Below are positions 48,954-58,886 of a DNA stretch of 64,000 bases, one piece after another (position 1 is the first letter of the stretch; the number at the start of each line of letters is the position of its first letter). Origin of the DNA: Deltaproteobacteria bacterium (lineage in GTDB: Bacteria; Desulfobacterota; B13-G15; RBG-16-54-18). The position numbers were made by a program, and so were the translations under genes. Below the pieces are notes generated by a model. The model was not told where the DNA came from. It searched no databases and was given only the letters and a program-made list of their open reading frames with translations. Location of the stretch: positions 124,001-188,000 of the forward strand of contig JAFGNJ010000019.1 of the NCBI GenBank assembly GCA_016927065.1. Direction: 5' to 3'.

Positions 48954-50549
48954 ATGATAATACCTGAAATAAGGGCTAAAGCCGTTACACTGTACGGTAA
49001 AAAAGCAGCCCTGGTGTGCGGTGATCTTCGGCTGACGTATCAGGATTTTGACAGGCGGGTCAATGCACTGTGCAATCTGCTGCGAGAACTAAAAATACAA
49101 AAAGACGGAAAAGTTGCCATCCTGCACCCCAACTGCCATTATTTCATGGAGGCCTATTACGCCGTGGCCCAGCTCGGGGCCGTTGCTGTCCCCATCAACT
49201 ATCGCCTTTCCCCCAAGGACGTCGCTTTTATCTTGAATGATTCCGAAAGCTCCGTACTCATTGCGGACAGGCAGTTCACGCACCTTGTGGCAGGCACCCT
49301 TGAAGAAGAGGGCACGGAGACACAGATGGTGCTCTGGACAGGCGCGGGTGAGCACTGCCCGCTGGCGATCGAGTCCTTAGATTATGAAAAGGAAATACAA
49401 CATGCTTCCACCGCCACCCGCGCGGTGGATGACATACAAGAGGAAACCGTTGCGCAACTCTATTATACCAGCGGGACAACGGGGAGACCCAAGGGGGTAA
49501 TCCTCACCCATAAAAACATCTGTACGCACGCCTTGGGGGCTATTGCCGAGTTACACCTCACTGACCGTGACCGTTGGATACACGTGGCCCCTATGTTTCA
49601 TCTGGCTGACGCCTGGGCTACCTGGGCCATCACGTGGGTGGGAGGAACTCATATCTTCGTCAGGGCTTTTGATCCATCCAATGTCCTGGAGATCATGGAG
49701 CGGGAGAGGGTTTCAATCACAAACATGATTCCCACCATGTTAAACCTCTTAGTCAACCACCCCGACGCAAAGAAGAGGAACTACTCCGGCCTGAGGGTCC
49801 TCCTGAGCGGAGGGGCCCCGATAGCCCCGGAGGTAGTCAAAAAGATCGTGGCGACCTTTCAGTGTGATTACATTCAGACCTACGGGATGACGGAGACCGC
49901 CCCCTATCTCACCATGTCCATACTCAAGGATTACCTTGGAGACCTCCCCGATGATGAGCAACTCAGAATCAAGTCTAAAACTGGGAGGGAATTTATTGGG
50001 GTACAGCTGAAGGTAGTGCGGGAAGATGGCACGGAGGTGAAAAAGAATGAACGGGAGGTCGGTGAAATCATCGTCAAGGGGGATATCGTAACCCCTGGGT
50101 ACTGGCGGCTCCCCGAAGAGACACAGAAGGCCATTAAAGATGGGTGGCTTTACACCGGCGATTTGGCTGTCATGGATGCGGAAGGATACGTGACCATTGT
50201 AGACAGGAAAAAAGACATAATTCTCACCGGCGGGGAAAATGTCTATTCTACTGAGGTGGAAAACATCCTCTACATGCACCCGGCTGTCTTAGAGGCTGCA
50301 GTCATCGGTGTCCCTGACGAAAAGTGGGGAGAGATGGTACAGGCGATCGTGGTCTTAAAACAGGGGACGCAGACCACCGAAGAAGAGATTATCGGCTTTT
50401 GCAAAGAAAGACTGGCCCGGTACAAGGCTCCCAAGGCGGTGGAATTTTGCCCTGAGCTCCCTAAAACAGGCTCAGGTAAGATTGCCAAACGTCAGTTGCG
50501 GGCAAAGTACTGGCCAATCAATAACCAACAAGAGGACACTTCGTCATAG
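48954..50549 (+). CDS. AMP-forming acyl-CoA synthetase / long-chain fatty-acid-CoA ligase
   Basis: QLYYTSGTTGRPKGVILTHKN, TYGMTETAPYLT, GWLYTGDLAVMDAEGYVTIVDRKKDIILTGGENVYSTEVE. Confidence 0.95.
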   Translation: MIIPEIRAKAVTLYGKKAALVCGDLRLTYQDFDRRVNALCNLLRELKIQKDGKVAILHPNCHYFMEAYYAVAQLGAVAVPINYRLSPKDVAFILNDSESSVLIADRQFTHLVAGTLEEEGTETQMVLWTGAGEHCPLAIESLDYEKEIQHASTATRAVDDIQEETVAQLYYTSGTTGRPKGVILTHKNICTHALGAIAELHLTDRDRWIHVAPMFHLADAWATWAITWVGGTHIFVRAFDPSNVLEIMERERVSITNMIPTMLNLLVNHPDAKKRNYSGLRVLLSGGAPIAPEVVKKIVATFQCDYIQTYGMTETAPYLTMSILKDYLGDLPDDEQLRIKSKTGREFIGVQLKVVREDGTEVKKNEREVGEIIVKGDIVTPGYWRLPEETQKAIKDGWLYTGDLAVMDAEGYVTIVDRKKDIILTGGENVYSTEVENILYMHPAVLEAAVIGVPDEKWGEMVQAIVVLKQGTQTTEEEIIGFCKERLARYKAPKAVEFCPELPKTGSGKIAKRQLRAKYWPINNQQEDTSS

Positions 50550-50765
50550 ATGACCTTCCCTCGATTTCACGCCAAACTCCACGGTGAGCGCCACTACCCT
50601 TCCCCAAAAAAAGAAGGCACAGCATGCAGACAGGGTGCCGCATAAATGAAGAGCTACCAGCCATAATACTGAAAAACTTCCATACAAACTCCATAGAGAT
50701 GACTTATACTTGACATAGAGCCATCTTCTCTTTATTATCTTGCGTTATAGAGCTATGGAGGCACC

Positions 50766-52001
50766 ATGGAGAAAAAGGTCCAGGGAAAATTTGTAGACAT
50801 CCTTAAAAATACACTCGCCGAGTTGCCCGAGGGGAAAATAGAATTTCTCGGTCCCACGGATGGGAAAGTGAGCGTGGCGTTTGTCGAAGGCGATATCCTC
50901 ATGATCGAATCAACGTGGGGAACGGGCAATGACGAACTCCAGAAGGTCTACGAGTGGAAGACAGGTACCTGTATCATTAAAGGCCTCACGCCGGAGGAAA
51001 AACGGACCCTCGAAACAAGCTGGCAAAAGCCCGTCATCCTCGATCAGATCAAAAAAGACACACAAGCGGCGATCTCAACGCAGCCGCCTGAAAAGGTATA
51101 TGCGGTGTTTCGAGATCTCAAACGAGAAGCACTCGATCTCCATGCCCTCGTCGCTGAAATCCATGAGCATAAATATTCAGGGGAGCTCAGGGTCACTACA
51201 CCACAGGGGCACAACAGTATACTCTTCTACCAAGGACTTCCACTCACCATGCCGGGGCGCATGAACATCACACGAGAACAAGTTATCGAGCTCATGGATA
51301 ACGCAGGCGCAACGCTGAACTTTTACGTCTTGGGAGAAGAACTCGCGCACGCCATGGTATCCGTCTACCAAGGTGAAAAGGTGTGGAATGGGCTTTCAGT
51401 CACTGTGTTCCACCTCGACAAGATGCTGAATAAACTCATGGAAAAAAAACCCACCGGGCACTTGTGCATACACAAAGAGCAGGGGGGCAAAAATTACTGC
51501 TTTTTCTTTCAGGGTGTTCCGCTGGGTGTGTATGACATTGATAAACATTGGACCCCGGTGGAAATCGCCGCTATGTGGGAAGATGCAAAACACGTCGATT
51601 ATTACCTGTCCGGGCGAATAGAACCCTTAGTCTCTACAGCGTCGGCTTTACGGTCCGTGGAAGATCTCAAACAGTTTATCCCCTTGTGGAATAACCTGGT
51701 GGAAGGAATAGCAAAAAAACTGGGTAAAAAACCCGTGGAAAAATCCATGCAGAAAAACTTCGGAGATCTCGCCTTCTTCATCCCAGAGGGGACCGCGTTG
51801 CAAGCGGTCGGCATGACGGATAGCAACGCCCCCGAGGCCCTCGAGGTCTTCAAGAAAAGGGCTCCGGCCTTCCTGCGCGAGATGGAGACCATCGTCGGGA
51901 GACATTGGCTTGAAGAGCAGTTTGAAGGTTTTCGGAAGAAAAACAGCGCCATGTTGGAACGATTATCTTTGATCGATTTATTCGCACAGAAAGGAGGCTA
52001 A
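50766..52001 (+). CDS. Uncharacterised protein with repeated DUF4388/PatA-like segments
   Basis: Repeated pattern such as HEHKYSGELRVTTPQGHNSILFYQGLPL and MEKKPTGHLCIHKEQGGKNYCFFFQGVPLG. Confidence 0.5.
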   Translation: MEKKVQGKFVDILKNTLAELPEGKIEFLGPTDGKVSVAFVEGDILMIESTWGTGNDELQKVYEWKTGTCIIKGLTPEEKRTLETSWQKPVILDQIKKDTQAAISTQPPEKVYAVFRDLKREALDLHALVAEIHEHKYSGELRVTTPQGHNSILFYQGLPLTMPGRMNITREQVIELMDNAGATLNFYVLGEELAHAMVSVYQGEKVWNGLSVTVFHLDKMLNKLMEKKPTGHLCIHKEQGGKNYCFFFQGVPLGVYDIDKHWTPVEIAAMWEDAKHVDYYLSGRIEPLVSTASALRSVEDLKQFIPLWNNLVEGIAKKLGKKPVEKSMQKNFGDLAFFIPEGTALQAVGMTDSNAPEALEVFKKRAPAFLREMETIVGRHWLEEQFEGFRKKNSAMLERLSLIDLFAQKGG

Positions 52002-52002
52002 C

Positions 52003-52701
52003 ATGAAGCTATTGCGTGTTCTTATAGGGATAATAATGGGACTATCTTTTGCGGGTAGCGTGGTGTTGCTGGCCCTCGCCAATCCCCTCTGGGAATGGGG
52101 CGTGGCAATCATAGCGTTGTGCTTCGCGATAGCAGCGCTGGGAAAGGCCTTGTATTTACGAGTGGACACCCTCAGAGGCAAGTTCCACGTCTTACTCGGC
52201 GCAGGGGCCTTGACCCTCTGTATCGCCATTGTGGTAGGCTTGGTATCCGCAACACCCTGGCATATTTTTGGCGTACACTACCTTGCACGGTTTATACTGA
52301 TACTCTCTGTCCTCATGATGTTCATGGGACTCATGAAACAGGGTTACACCCTCTCCGGCGGGGACTGGAGCCAGGTATTCATAGTCTTTGCCATTTTGGC
52401 CGCAATCGCCCTCTGGCTCTTCTACAGTCTCTACGCCGGCGCAACGGTGTTGATGAGTATTTTGATCTACCTGTCCCTGTTTCTCATGCTTGAGACCATC
52501 TCCGTCATTAGGGTCTATCTGGGAAGTAACCTAGGATGGCGGTGGACCGCAGGGGCATTGAGCGTCATGTGCATCACGGTGGGCGATATGGGAATGGCCT
52601 ATAGCGCTACCTCAGGCCTCGTTGCGTGGGAGATCGTCCAGTACATGGGGTGGGGTATTATGGCGACCATCATGTGTATTATCAGTCTCATGTGGGATTA
52701 A
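52003..52701 (+). CDS. Polytopic membrane protein, unknown function
   Basis: Multiple hydrophobic segments; starts 2 bp after previous stop. Confidence 0.65.
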   Translation: MKLLRVLIGIIMGLSFAGSVVLLALANPLWEWGVAIIALCFAIAALGKALYLRVDTLRGKFHVLLGAGALTLCIAIVVGLVSATPWHIFGVHYLARFILILSVLMMFMGLMKQGYTLSGGDWSQVFIVFAILAAIALWLFYSLYAGATVLMSILIYLSLFLMLETISVIRVYLGSNLGWRWTAGALSVMCITVGDMGMAYSATSGLVAWEIVQYMGWGIMATIMCIISLMWD

Positions 52702-52741
52702 GAAACGCGGTCAAGCATCTCGTAATACCTGATTGTGCAAA

Positions 52742-52771
52742 CGCCCTTTCCCCTAAATTAGGGAAAGGGCG
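52742..52771. terminator. Terminator-like hairpin
   Basis: CGCCCTTTCCC-CTAAATTA-GGGAAAGGGCG. Confidence 0.75.
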
Positions 52772-52810
52772 GTACATTAATTGAACAGCCGATCTTTTTA
52801 ACCGTTCTGG

Positions 52811-53233
52811 TCAAGGTTTCCGCTCCGCCCTCATCCGTACCACGACATGTCCCCAACCGCCGCATCCTGGCCCGGTATCAAAACACCCCGTGGTGTTGAA
52901 CATCACCTCATTGGGGTCACGTCCGTTCATGAGATTTTCGAAGAAGGCGTTGATCAAGACGGTAAGATTGGGCATCAAAAAGGCGCAGATGCGGTCAGGA
53001 TTATCTTTGGTCAAAATATTGCCGGCGTTGTCAAACACCAGCCTCTGCCCGACCACGTGCCCTGAATGACATCCCTTTGACTCGATCACCTCGGCCACCA
53101 GCCGGTAGCGCAACGCCTCACGGGCATTCTGAAAGAGCCTCTGGTATTGAGGGTTGCTCTCAATGAGGGACCACTCGTCCTCATCCAGCTTTAATCTCTT
53201 ACGGATTATAGCGGTAATCTGATCCGTATCCAT
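52811..53233 (-). CDS. TIGR04076-like protein
   Basis: VIESKGCHSGHVVGQRLVFDNAGNIL...NTTGCFDTGPGCGGWGHVVVRMRAE; ATG 53233 preceded by ggaggagat. Confidence 0.5.
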   Translation of the reverse strand: MDTDQITAIIRKRLKLDEDEWSLIESNPQYQRLFQNAREALRYRLVAEVIESKGCHSGHVVGQRLVFDNAGNILTKDNPDRICAFLMPNLTVLINAFFENLMNGRDPNEVMFNTTGCFDTGPGCGGWGHVVVRMRAERKP

Positions 53234-53339
53234 ATCTCCTCCTGAGAATCTCGCACGCCTGCTCATCAAAAAAAAGCACCCTTACCATCACCTGCGCAAG
53301 AGTACCAGCCATTATAGGACATTACCAGTTAAAAACCGA

Positions 53340-53759
53340 TCAATCGGGTAGACCCCTCGTAAACTCCTGCCACCGCCCCCTTTGCTCTGAGCTCATCTCA
53401 GCGAATTGCACCCACGCTTCGAAGGGGAGTGAAGAGCTGTCCGGCGACAACTTGAACCAAAGGACCTTCCCCTTGCCTATCAAAGGGCCGCCTTCCGCCG
53501 GGAGTTCCCACTCAAGATCGAGCCGCCTCCCCTCCTTCATGGCATCAGTAAAGACATGAAAGCCATCAACCATAACACGATCCACCTCAATCACAAAACC
53601 GTCTTCCGCCAGCTCCCGCGTGCTCCCTTCAATCCACGAGGTAAGTCCCTGTCCCTGAACAAGATCAAAGACCCTCATCTTGACCTGCATCGAGACCTTT
53701 GTCTTGAAACACCTCCCCTTCTCTATCAAGTATTTCTTTAGTAACCGCCTCATCACCAT
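53340..53759 (-). CDS. PilZ-like domain protein
   Basis: STRELAEDGFVIEVDRVMVDGFHV...RLDLEWELPAEGGPLIGKGKVLWFK...WVQFAEMSSEQR. Confidence 0.4.
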   Translation of the reverse strand: MVMRRLLKKYLIEKGRCFKTKVSMQVKMRVFDLVQGQGLTSWIEGSTRELAEDGFVIEVDRVMVDGFHVFTDAMKEGRRLDLEWELPAEGGPLIGKGKVLWFKLSPDSSSLPFEAWVQFAEMSSEQRGRWQEFTRGLPD

Positions 53760-53875
53760 TGATTACAACACTAACGCATATCAAAAGGAAAAGTCAATAA
53801 TCTGAATGGATGAAAAAAAGGGTGCATAATGAGGCGGAGAAACGTTGGTATTCCCTCCAAGCCTCACAATTAATC

Positions 53876-54919
53876 TTAACGTGATCCCCCTCTTCCACCT
53901 CTCTGATAAAGCCGTACCGCCTCGTTGTGCTCTCTCAGGGTGGTGGAAAAGTGATGTGACCCGTCGTTACGGGAGACAAAGTAGAGATAGTTGACCGGTG
54001 CAGGATACAGGGCCGCTTCGAGGGATGCCCTGCCGGGATTAGCTATGGGGCCAGGGGGAAGCCCCTGGATGAGATAGGTATTATAGGGCGTGCGCTGTTC
54101 AAGATCCCGCTTTCTCAAATTGCCGTCGAAACCAGCAATACCGTAGATGACCGTGGGATCACTACAGAGGGGCATACCGCGTTTCAGGCGATTGTGGAAG
54201 ACGGCGGAGATAAGGGGGCGTTCTGAGGCGACGCCGGTCTCCTTTTCAATAATTGAGGCAAGGGTGACAACCTCCCTGTCCGTCAATCCCAACTCCGCAG
54301 CCCTCTGTGCAAAAGCAGGACCATAGACCCCCGTAAACTTACCCATCATGGTCTTGATTACCTCCGCAGGGGCAACCCCTTTGGAGAAGAGATAGGTATC
54401 CGGGAAGAGATAACCCTCAATGCCTACCCCTTGTATCCCCATGCTGGCGGCGAAATCAGGTGAAAATGCCTCTGCGAGGAACTCCTCTTGGTCTTGGATA
54501 ATTCCCTTTTCTTCTAAGCGGGCGGCGATCTGCCGGACAGTATAACCTTCAGGGATTGTAATCCGATATTTCACCACATCCCCGGTTACCAGCTTACGCA
54601 GGATGACGGGTGGTATCATGGCGGTGCTCAGTGTATACTCCCCCGCCTGCACCCGCCCGGTAACCCCCAGTATCCGCGCCATGAGGGAGAATTTGGCCGG
54701 GCTACGCAATAACCCCGCTTCATCGAGGGCCTGTACGACCTCTCTAAAGGTGGATCCCTTGCGTATCACGACGCTCTTTTGTTCCCCCCGGAACGCCGGG
54801 GGCAGGGCAAGAAACACCAGGGCATCAACCCCAAGGACAACGACCAGCAACAATGCCGCCAGTGAAACCAGCCTAGTCAGACGGCCCTTCATCCTTTTCG
54901 TGTTTTTCTTTCTCCCCAT
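53876..54919 (-). CDS. mltG: Endolytic transglycosylase MltG
   Basis: YRITIPEGYTVRQIAARLEEKGI, IEGYLFPDTYLFSKG, VTLASIIEKETGVASERPLISAVFHNRLKRGMPLCSDPTVIYG. Confidence 0.96.
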   Translation of the reverse strand: MGRKKNTKRMKGRLTRLVSLAALLLVVVLGVDALVFLALPPAFRGEQKSVVIRKGSTFREVVQALDEAGLLRSPAKFSLMARILGVTGRVQAGEYTLSTAMIPPVILRKLVTGDVVKYRITIPEGYTVRQIAARLEEKGIIQDQEEFLAEAFSPDFAASMGIQGVGIEGYLFPDTYLFSKGVAPAEVIKTMMGKFTGVYGPAFAQRAAELGLTDREVVTLASIIEKETGVASERPLISAVFHNRLKRGMPLCSDPTVIYGIAGFDGNLRKRDLEQRTPYNTYLIQGLPPGPIANPGRASLEAALYPAPVNYLYFVSRNDGSHHFSTTLREHNEAVRLYQRGGRGGSR

Positions 54920-55328
54920 GATCGAGACTATCGAGATAGCCCTGCAGGATAAGAACGGCGGCTACCTTGTCAACCACCTTTTTGCGCTTCTTTCTGGAAA
55001 GATCAGCCTTGAGCAGCACCCTGCTTGCCTCTACCGTTGTCCAGCGTTCATCCCACAGGATGACGGGGACGGACAAGGATTCTTCCATCGTCTTTGCAAA
55101 CGCCATAACCTTCTGGGCCCCAGCCCCTAAAGAGCCATCCATATTCTTGGGAAACCCCACCACCACCTCAGAAACACCGTGTGCGGCCACGAGTCCCTTG
55201 AGTTCACTGAGATCGTCAGCGAGGTCCTTCCTGTGTAAAACCGTAATCCCCTGGGCGGTATATCCCAATTCGTCGCTGACGGCAATACCTATCCTCTTAT
55301 CACCTACATCCAGACCCAGAATCTTCAT
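54873..55328 (-). CDS. ruvX: YqgF/RuvX Holliday junction resolvase
   Basis: MKILGLDVGDKRIGIAVSDELGYTAQGITVL, EVVVGFPKNMDGSLGAGAQKV, ILWDERWTTVEASRVLL. Start shortened to M30 of listed ORF. Confidence 0.94.
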   Translation of the reverse strand: MKILGLDVGDKRIGIAVSDELGYTAQGITVLHRKDLADDLSELKGLVAAHGVSEVVVGFPKNMDGSLGAGAQKVMAFAKTMEESLSVPVILWDERWTTVEASRVLLKADLSRKKRKKVVDKVAAVLILQGYLDSLDHGEKEKHEKDEGPSD

Positions 55329-55539
55329 GCAACCTCGCCTAATATTCTGCATATTTTCCATACCATAGCATCTTTCCTCAAAATTTTCCAGAAGTTTGAT
55401 TTCATGGCTTGACAAAGGGGAGATTTTGTAATAAATTGCACAAAGTCATCAGCGGTAAAAATAAGGGCTTTCAAAAAAAACATAATCCATATAACGTAAT
55501 AAACAAACATTAGCGTATGAGGAGAAAGGAGGATGGTTT

Positions 55540-56703
55540 ATGGACTTCGGGCTTACTGAAGAACAAGCAATGTTACAGGATATGGCGAGGGACTTTGCGC
55601 AAAATGAAATCGCCCCTACTGTAGAGGAGGACGAAAAAAAGGACATATATAATGAAAAAATCGTCAAAAAGATGGCTGAGCTGGGACTCTTCGGGTGTAT
55701 AGCCCCGGAGAAATATGGGGGCAATGAGATGGGGCACCTCGCCGCCACCATTGCCACCATGGAGATCGCCAAGGAGAGTCCTTCCTACGGGGTTTCCTTT
55801 AATATCCAGATGAATGCCATTCAGAGCGTGCTGCTGGCATTTGGGACAGAGGAACAGCAGAAAAAATATATCCCCCCCCTGATTACCGCGGACGCCTACG
55901 GGTGTTTTGCCTTGACCGAGGCGGACACCGGTTCTGACGTCGCCTCCATGCGGACCACGGCTAAAGAAGTGGACGATGGCTTTATCTTAAACGGCAGCAA
56001 GATGTGGATCTCAGGTGTACCGAATGCAACGCTGGGAATCATCTTCGCCATGACCGATCGTGAGAAAAAGCACCGCGGGATGACGGCATTCATGGTTGAC
56101 ATGAAAAGTCCCGGCATTGAACAGCGGGGCATCACAGAAAAACTAGGGCTCCACAGCTCTCCAACCGGCGAGATTATCCTCGAGGACGTAAAGGTACCCA
56201 AAGATACCGTAGTCGGCAACCCGGGCGACGGTTTCAAGATCGCCATGACTATGCTCGACCGAACGCGGCTCTCATGTGCAGCCAGATCTGCCGGTGTGGC
56301 TGAAAAATGTTTTGAACTCGCCAAAAAGTACGCCAATGAACGAATCCAGTTTGGTCAACCCATTATCAATTTCCAGATGATCCAAGATCAACTCGCCAGA
56401 ATGTGGTGTGAACATGAGGCGGCAAAACTCCTGGTCCTCAGGGCTGCCTGGATTGTGGATAATTTGAAGAAGGTAGGGGGGAGACCGACTCTGTATATCT
56501 CCACAGCCAAATACTATGGTGCCGAAGCAGCAGTGATGGCGGCCAATGAAGCGATGAAGGTGTATGCATCGTATGGCTATGGAAACGAATACCCCATAGA
56601 ACGATACTACAGAGACGCCAAATCCTATCAGAGCGTTGAGGGTACCTCTAATATCCAAAAGGTCATCATCGCAAGAAACTTCATAGAAGAGACGAGGGGT
56701 TAA
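55540..56703 (+). CDS. Acyl-CoA dehydrogenase (glutaryl-CoA or alicyclic acyl-CoA dehydrogenase-like)
   Basis: CFALTEADTGSDVASMRTTAKEV, MWISGVPNATLGIIF, YRDAKSYQSVEGTSNIQKVIIARNFIEE; first gene of aromatic operon. Confidence 0.9.
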   Translation: MDFGLTEEQAMLQDMARDFAQNEIAPTVEEDEKKDIYNEKIVKKMAELGLFGCIAPEKYGGNEMGHLAATIATMEIAKESPSYGVSFNIQMNAIQSVLLAFGTEEQQKKYIPPLITADAYGCFALTEADTGSDVASMRTTAKEVDDGFILNGSKMWISGVPNATLGIIFAMTDREKKHRGMTAFMVDMKSPGIEQRGITEKLGLHSSPTGEIILEDVKVPKDTVVGNPGDGFKIAMTMLDRTRLSCAARSAGVAEKCFELAKKYANERIQFGQPIINFQMIQDQLARMWCEHEAAKLLVLRAAWIVDNLKKVGGRPTLYISTAKYYGAEAAVMAANEAMKVYASYGYGNEYPIERYYRDAKSYQSVEGTSNIQKVIIARNFIEETRG

Positions 56704-56705
56704 CC

Positions 56706-56915
56706 ATGAACGTAACAGTACCGATGGTAGGAAAAATAGTAACTGTCTCGGTTCAGGTGGACGACAACATCAAGGAAAACGACCAGGTAGCTACCTTGGA
56801 GGCCATGAAGATGGAGATGCCGGTGGTTGCGCCTACGTCGGGCGTCGTCAAGACCATTAATGTCAAATCAGGCGATGAGGTAACGTCAGATACCGTCCTC
56901 ATGATTATCGAATAG
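56706..56915 (+). CDS. Stand-alone biotinyl carrier domain protein
   Basis: VATLEAMKMEMPVVAPTSGVVKTINVKSGDEVTSDTVLMIIE with AMKM biotinylation motif. Confidence 0.9.
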   Translation: MNVTVPMVGKIVTVSVQVDDNIKENDQVATLEAMKMEMPVVAPTSGVVKTINVKSGDEVTSDTVLMIIE

Positions 56916-56947
56916 CCAGTATTTTTTTAGAAGGGAGGTGAAGTCTG

Positions 56948-57700
56948 ATGATGTTGGAGGGAAAGGCAGCGGTAGTCACCGGCGGCGGAAGAGGGGTCGG
57001 AAGAGCTATATCCCTTACCTACGCCAAGGAAGGTGCCAATGTGGTAGTCAACTATGTCTCTAATCCGAAAACAGCCCAGGAAGTTGTGGAAGAAATAGAG
57101 AAGATCGGCCGTAAAGGAGTAGCAGTCAAGGCTGATGTGGCAACTGATAAGGGGGCGGAAGCGGTTGTTCAAGCAGCGGTAGATAACTTTGGGAAAATAG
57201 ACATCCTCGTCAACAATGCCGGGTTTACACGTCCAGCAATGCTCCATAAGATGACCGAGGAGGACTGGAACGCGGTATTAGATATCCACCTCAAGGGCCC
57301 GTGGCTCTGCATCAAACATGCGAGTAACTATATGATGGAGCAGAAAAAAGGATACATCATCAATGTCACCTCCGTTGCAGGTCTCGTCGGCACGGTCGGT
57401 CAGATCAACTACAGCGCTGCCAAAGGGGGAATCATAACCCTCACTAAATCCGCCGCTCGGGAACTCGCACGGTATGGCATCAACGTCAACTGCATCTCCC
57501 TCGGTATTGTAGCCACCGATATGACAGAAAAAATCAGGACTGATCCCAAGCTTGCAGAGATTTATATGAAACGCATCCTGTTGAACCGCTTCGCCGAAGC
57601 AGAAGATATCGCGCCAGCCTTTGTCTTTTTTGCTTCTGAGGGTGCGCGATACATCTCGGGTCAGATCCTGTGCGTCGACGGCGGATATGGAATGACCTAA
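56948..57700 (+). CDS. SDR-family 3-oxoacyl/3-hydroxyacyl oxidoreductase
   Basis: AAVVTGGGRGVGRAISLTYAKEGANVVVNYV, INYSAAKGGIITLTKSAARELARYGINVNCISLG. Confidence 0.92.
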   Translation: MMLEGKAAVVTGGGRGVGRAISLTYAKEGANVVVNYVSNPKTAQEVVEEIEKIGRKGVAVKADVATDKGAEAVVQAAVDNFGKIDILVNNAGFTRPAMLHKMTEEDWNAVLDIHLKGPWLCIKHASNYMMEQKKGYIINVTSVAGLVGTVGQINYSAAKGGIITLTKSAARELARYGINVNCISLGIVATDMTEKIRTDPKLAEIYMKRILLNRFAEAEDIAPAFVFFASEGARYISGQILCVDGGYGMT

Positions 57701-57732
57701 TAGTCGTATAACCTAAAAGAAGGAGGAATAAA

Positions 57733-58845
57733 ATGCCAGGAGTACCCGATAAGATTCAGACATGGCAGATGGTACAACCATGGAGCAAAGACAAAGAGAC
57801 GGGGAAAGTTACTGAAGGTAAACTCGAAAAAACCGAGATTCCCGTTCCTAAATTGCAGACAGGAGAGGTCTTGGTAGAGGTGGCGGGTTGTGGAGTATGT
57901 CACACTGACCTGGGCTATTTCTTCGATGGGGTCCCTACGGTCTCCAAGCCTCCCCTCACCTTAGGCCATGAAATCAGCGGTGTGGTCGTGGCGGGGGATG
58001 AGAAATGGATCGGGAAAGAGGTGATTATCCCTGCGGTCATGCCCTGCAGACAGTGCCACCTCTGCGAGATCGGCAGGGGGAATCGTTGCCTCGCCCAAAA
58101 GATGCCTGGCAATAGCCTCGGAATCTACGGCGGCAATTCGAGTCACATCCCGGTTCCCTCAATCGATCTGTGTGAGGTAAAGGACCGCGGAGACTTCGAA
58201 CTGGCTCAATTGGCTGTTGTGGCCGATGCAGTCACCACCCCGTATCAGGCCGCCAAGAGGGCTGATCTGCAGAAAGGGGATAATGTAATCGTCATCGGAG
58301 CCACTGGTGGTGTGGGTGTTCATATGGTGCAGACTGCCAAGGCCCTGGGAGCCAAGACCGTCATAGGTATCGCCAGAAACCCCGAGAAACTCAAAAGGGC
58401 CCTCGAGTTTGGTGCCGACTTTGTTATTAGCTCTGTTGATAAAGAACCGCGCGATATTCAGAAAGAATTCAGAGGCCTGTGCAAAGAAAACGGGATCGAA
58501 GCAGGCTATGGCTGGAAGATTTTTGAGGTGTCGGGGACCAAAGCTGGTCAGGATCTTGCCTTGACCCTCCTGTCCTTTACCGGCAAGCTCATCGTGGTAG
58601 GCTTCGGGATGGCCAAGAATGAGTACAGTATTTCTCGTTTGATGGCCTTCGACGCCGAGATCATCGGGACATGGGGCTGTCTCCCTGAATACTATCCCAT
58701 AGTCCTCGATATGGTCTTAAGCGGGAAGATACAGCTCAAGCCCTTTGTCGAGATGAGGCCCATGAGTACCATTAGTGCGGTGTATGATGAGGTACACAAG
58801 GCAGGCTCCCCTGCAAAGAGGATCGTATTAACCCCAGATTTTTAG
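57733..58845 (+). CDS. bamQ: 6-hydroxycyclohex-1-ene-1-carbonyl-CoA dehydrogenase-like zinc alcohol dehydrogenase
   Basis: GEVLVEVAGCGVCHTDLGYFFDGVPTVSKPPLTLGHEISGVVV, VMPCRQCHLCEIGRGNRCLAQKMPGNSLGIYGGNSSH; directly upstream of BamA-like gene. Confidence 0.85.
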   Translation: MPGVPDKIQTWQMVQPWSKDKETGKVTEGKLEKTEIPVPKLQTGEVLVEVAGCGVCHTDLGYFFDGVPTVSKPPLTLGHEISGVVVAGDEKWIGKEVIIPAVMPCRQCHLCEIGRGNRCLAQKMPGNSLGIYGGNSSHIPVPSIDLCEVKDRGDFELAQLAVVADAVTTPYQAAKRADLQKGDNVIVIGATGGVGVHMVQTAKALGAKTVIGIARNPEKLKRALEFGADFVISSVDKEPRDIQKEFRGLCKENGIEAGYGWKIFEVSGTKAGQDLALTLLSFTGKLIVVGFGMAKNEYSISRLMAFDAEIIGTWGCLPEYYPIVLDMVLSGKIQLKPFVEMRPMSTISAVYDEVHKAGSPAKRIVLTPDF

Positions 58846-58886
58846 CGAACTAAAATAAAAATGAAAGAAAAGGAGGTAAACAGGAT

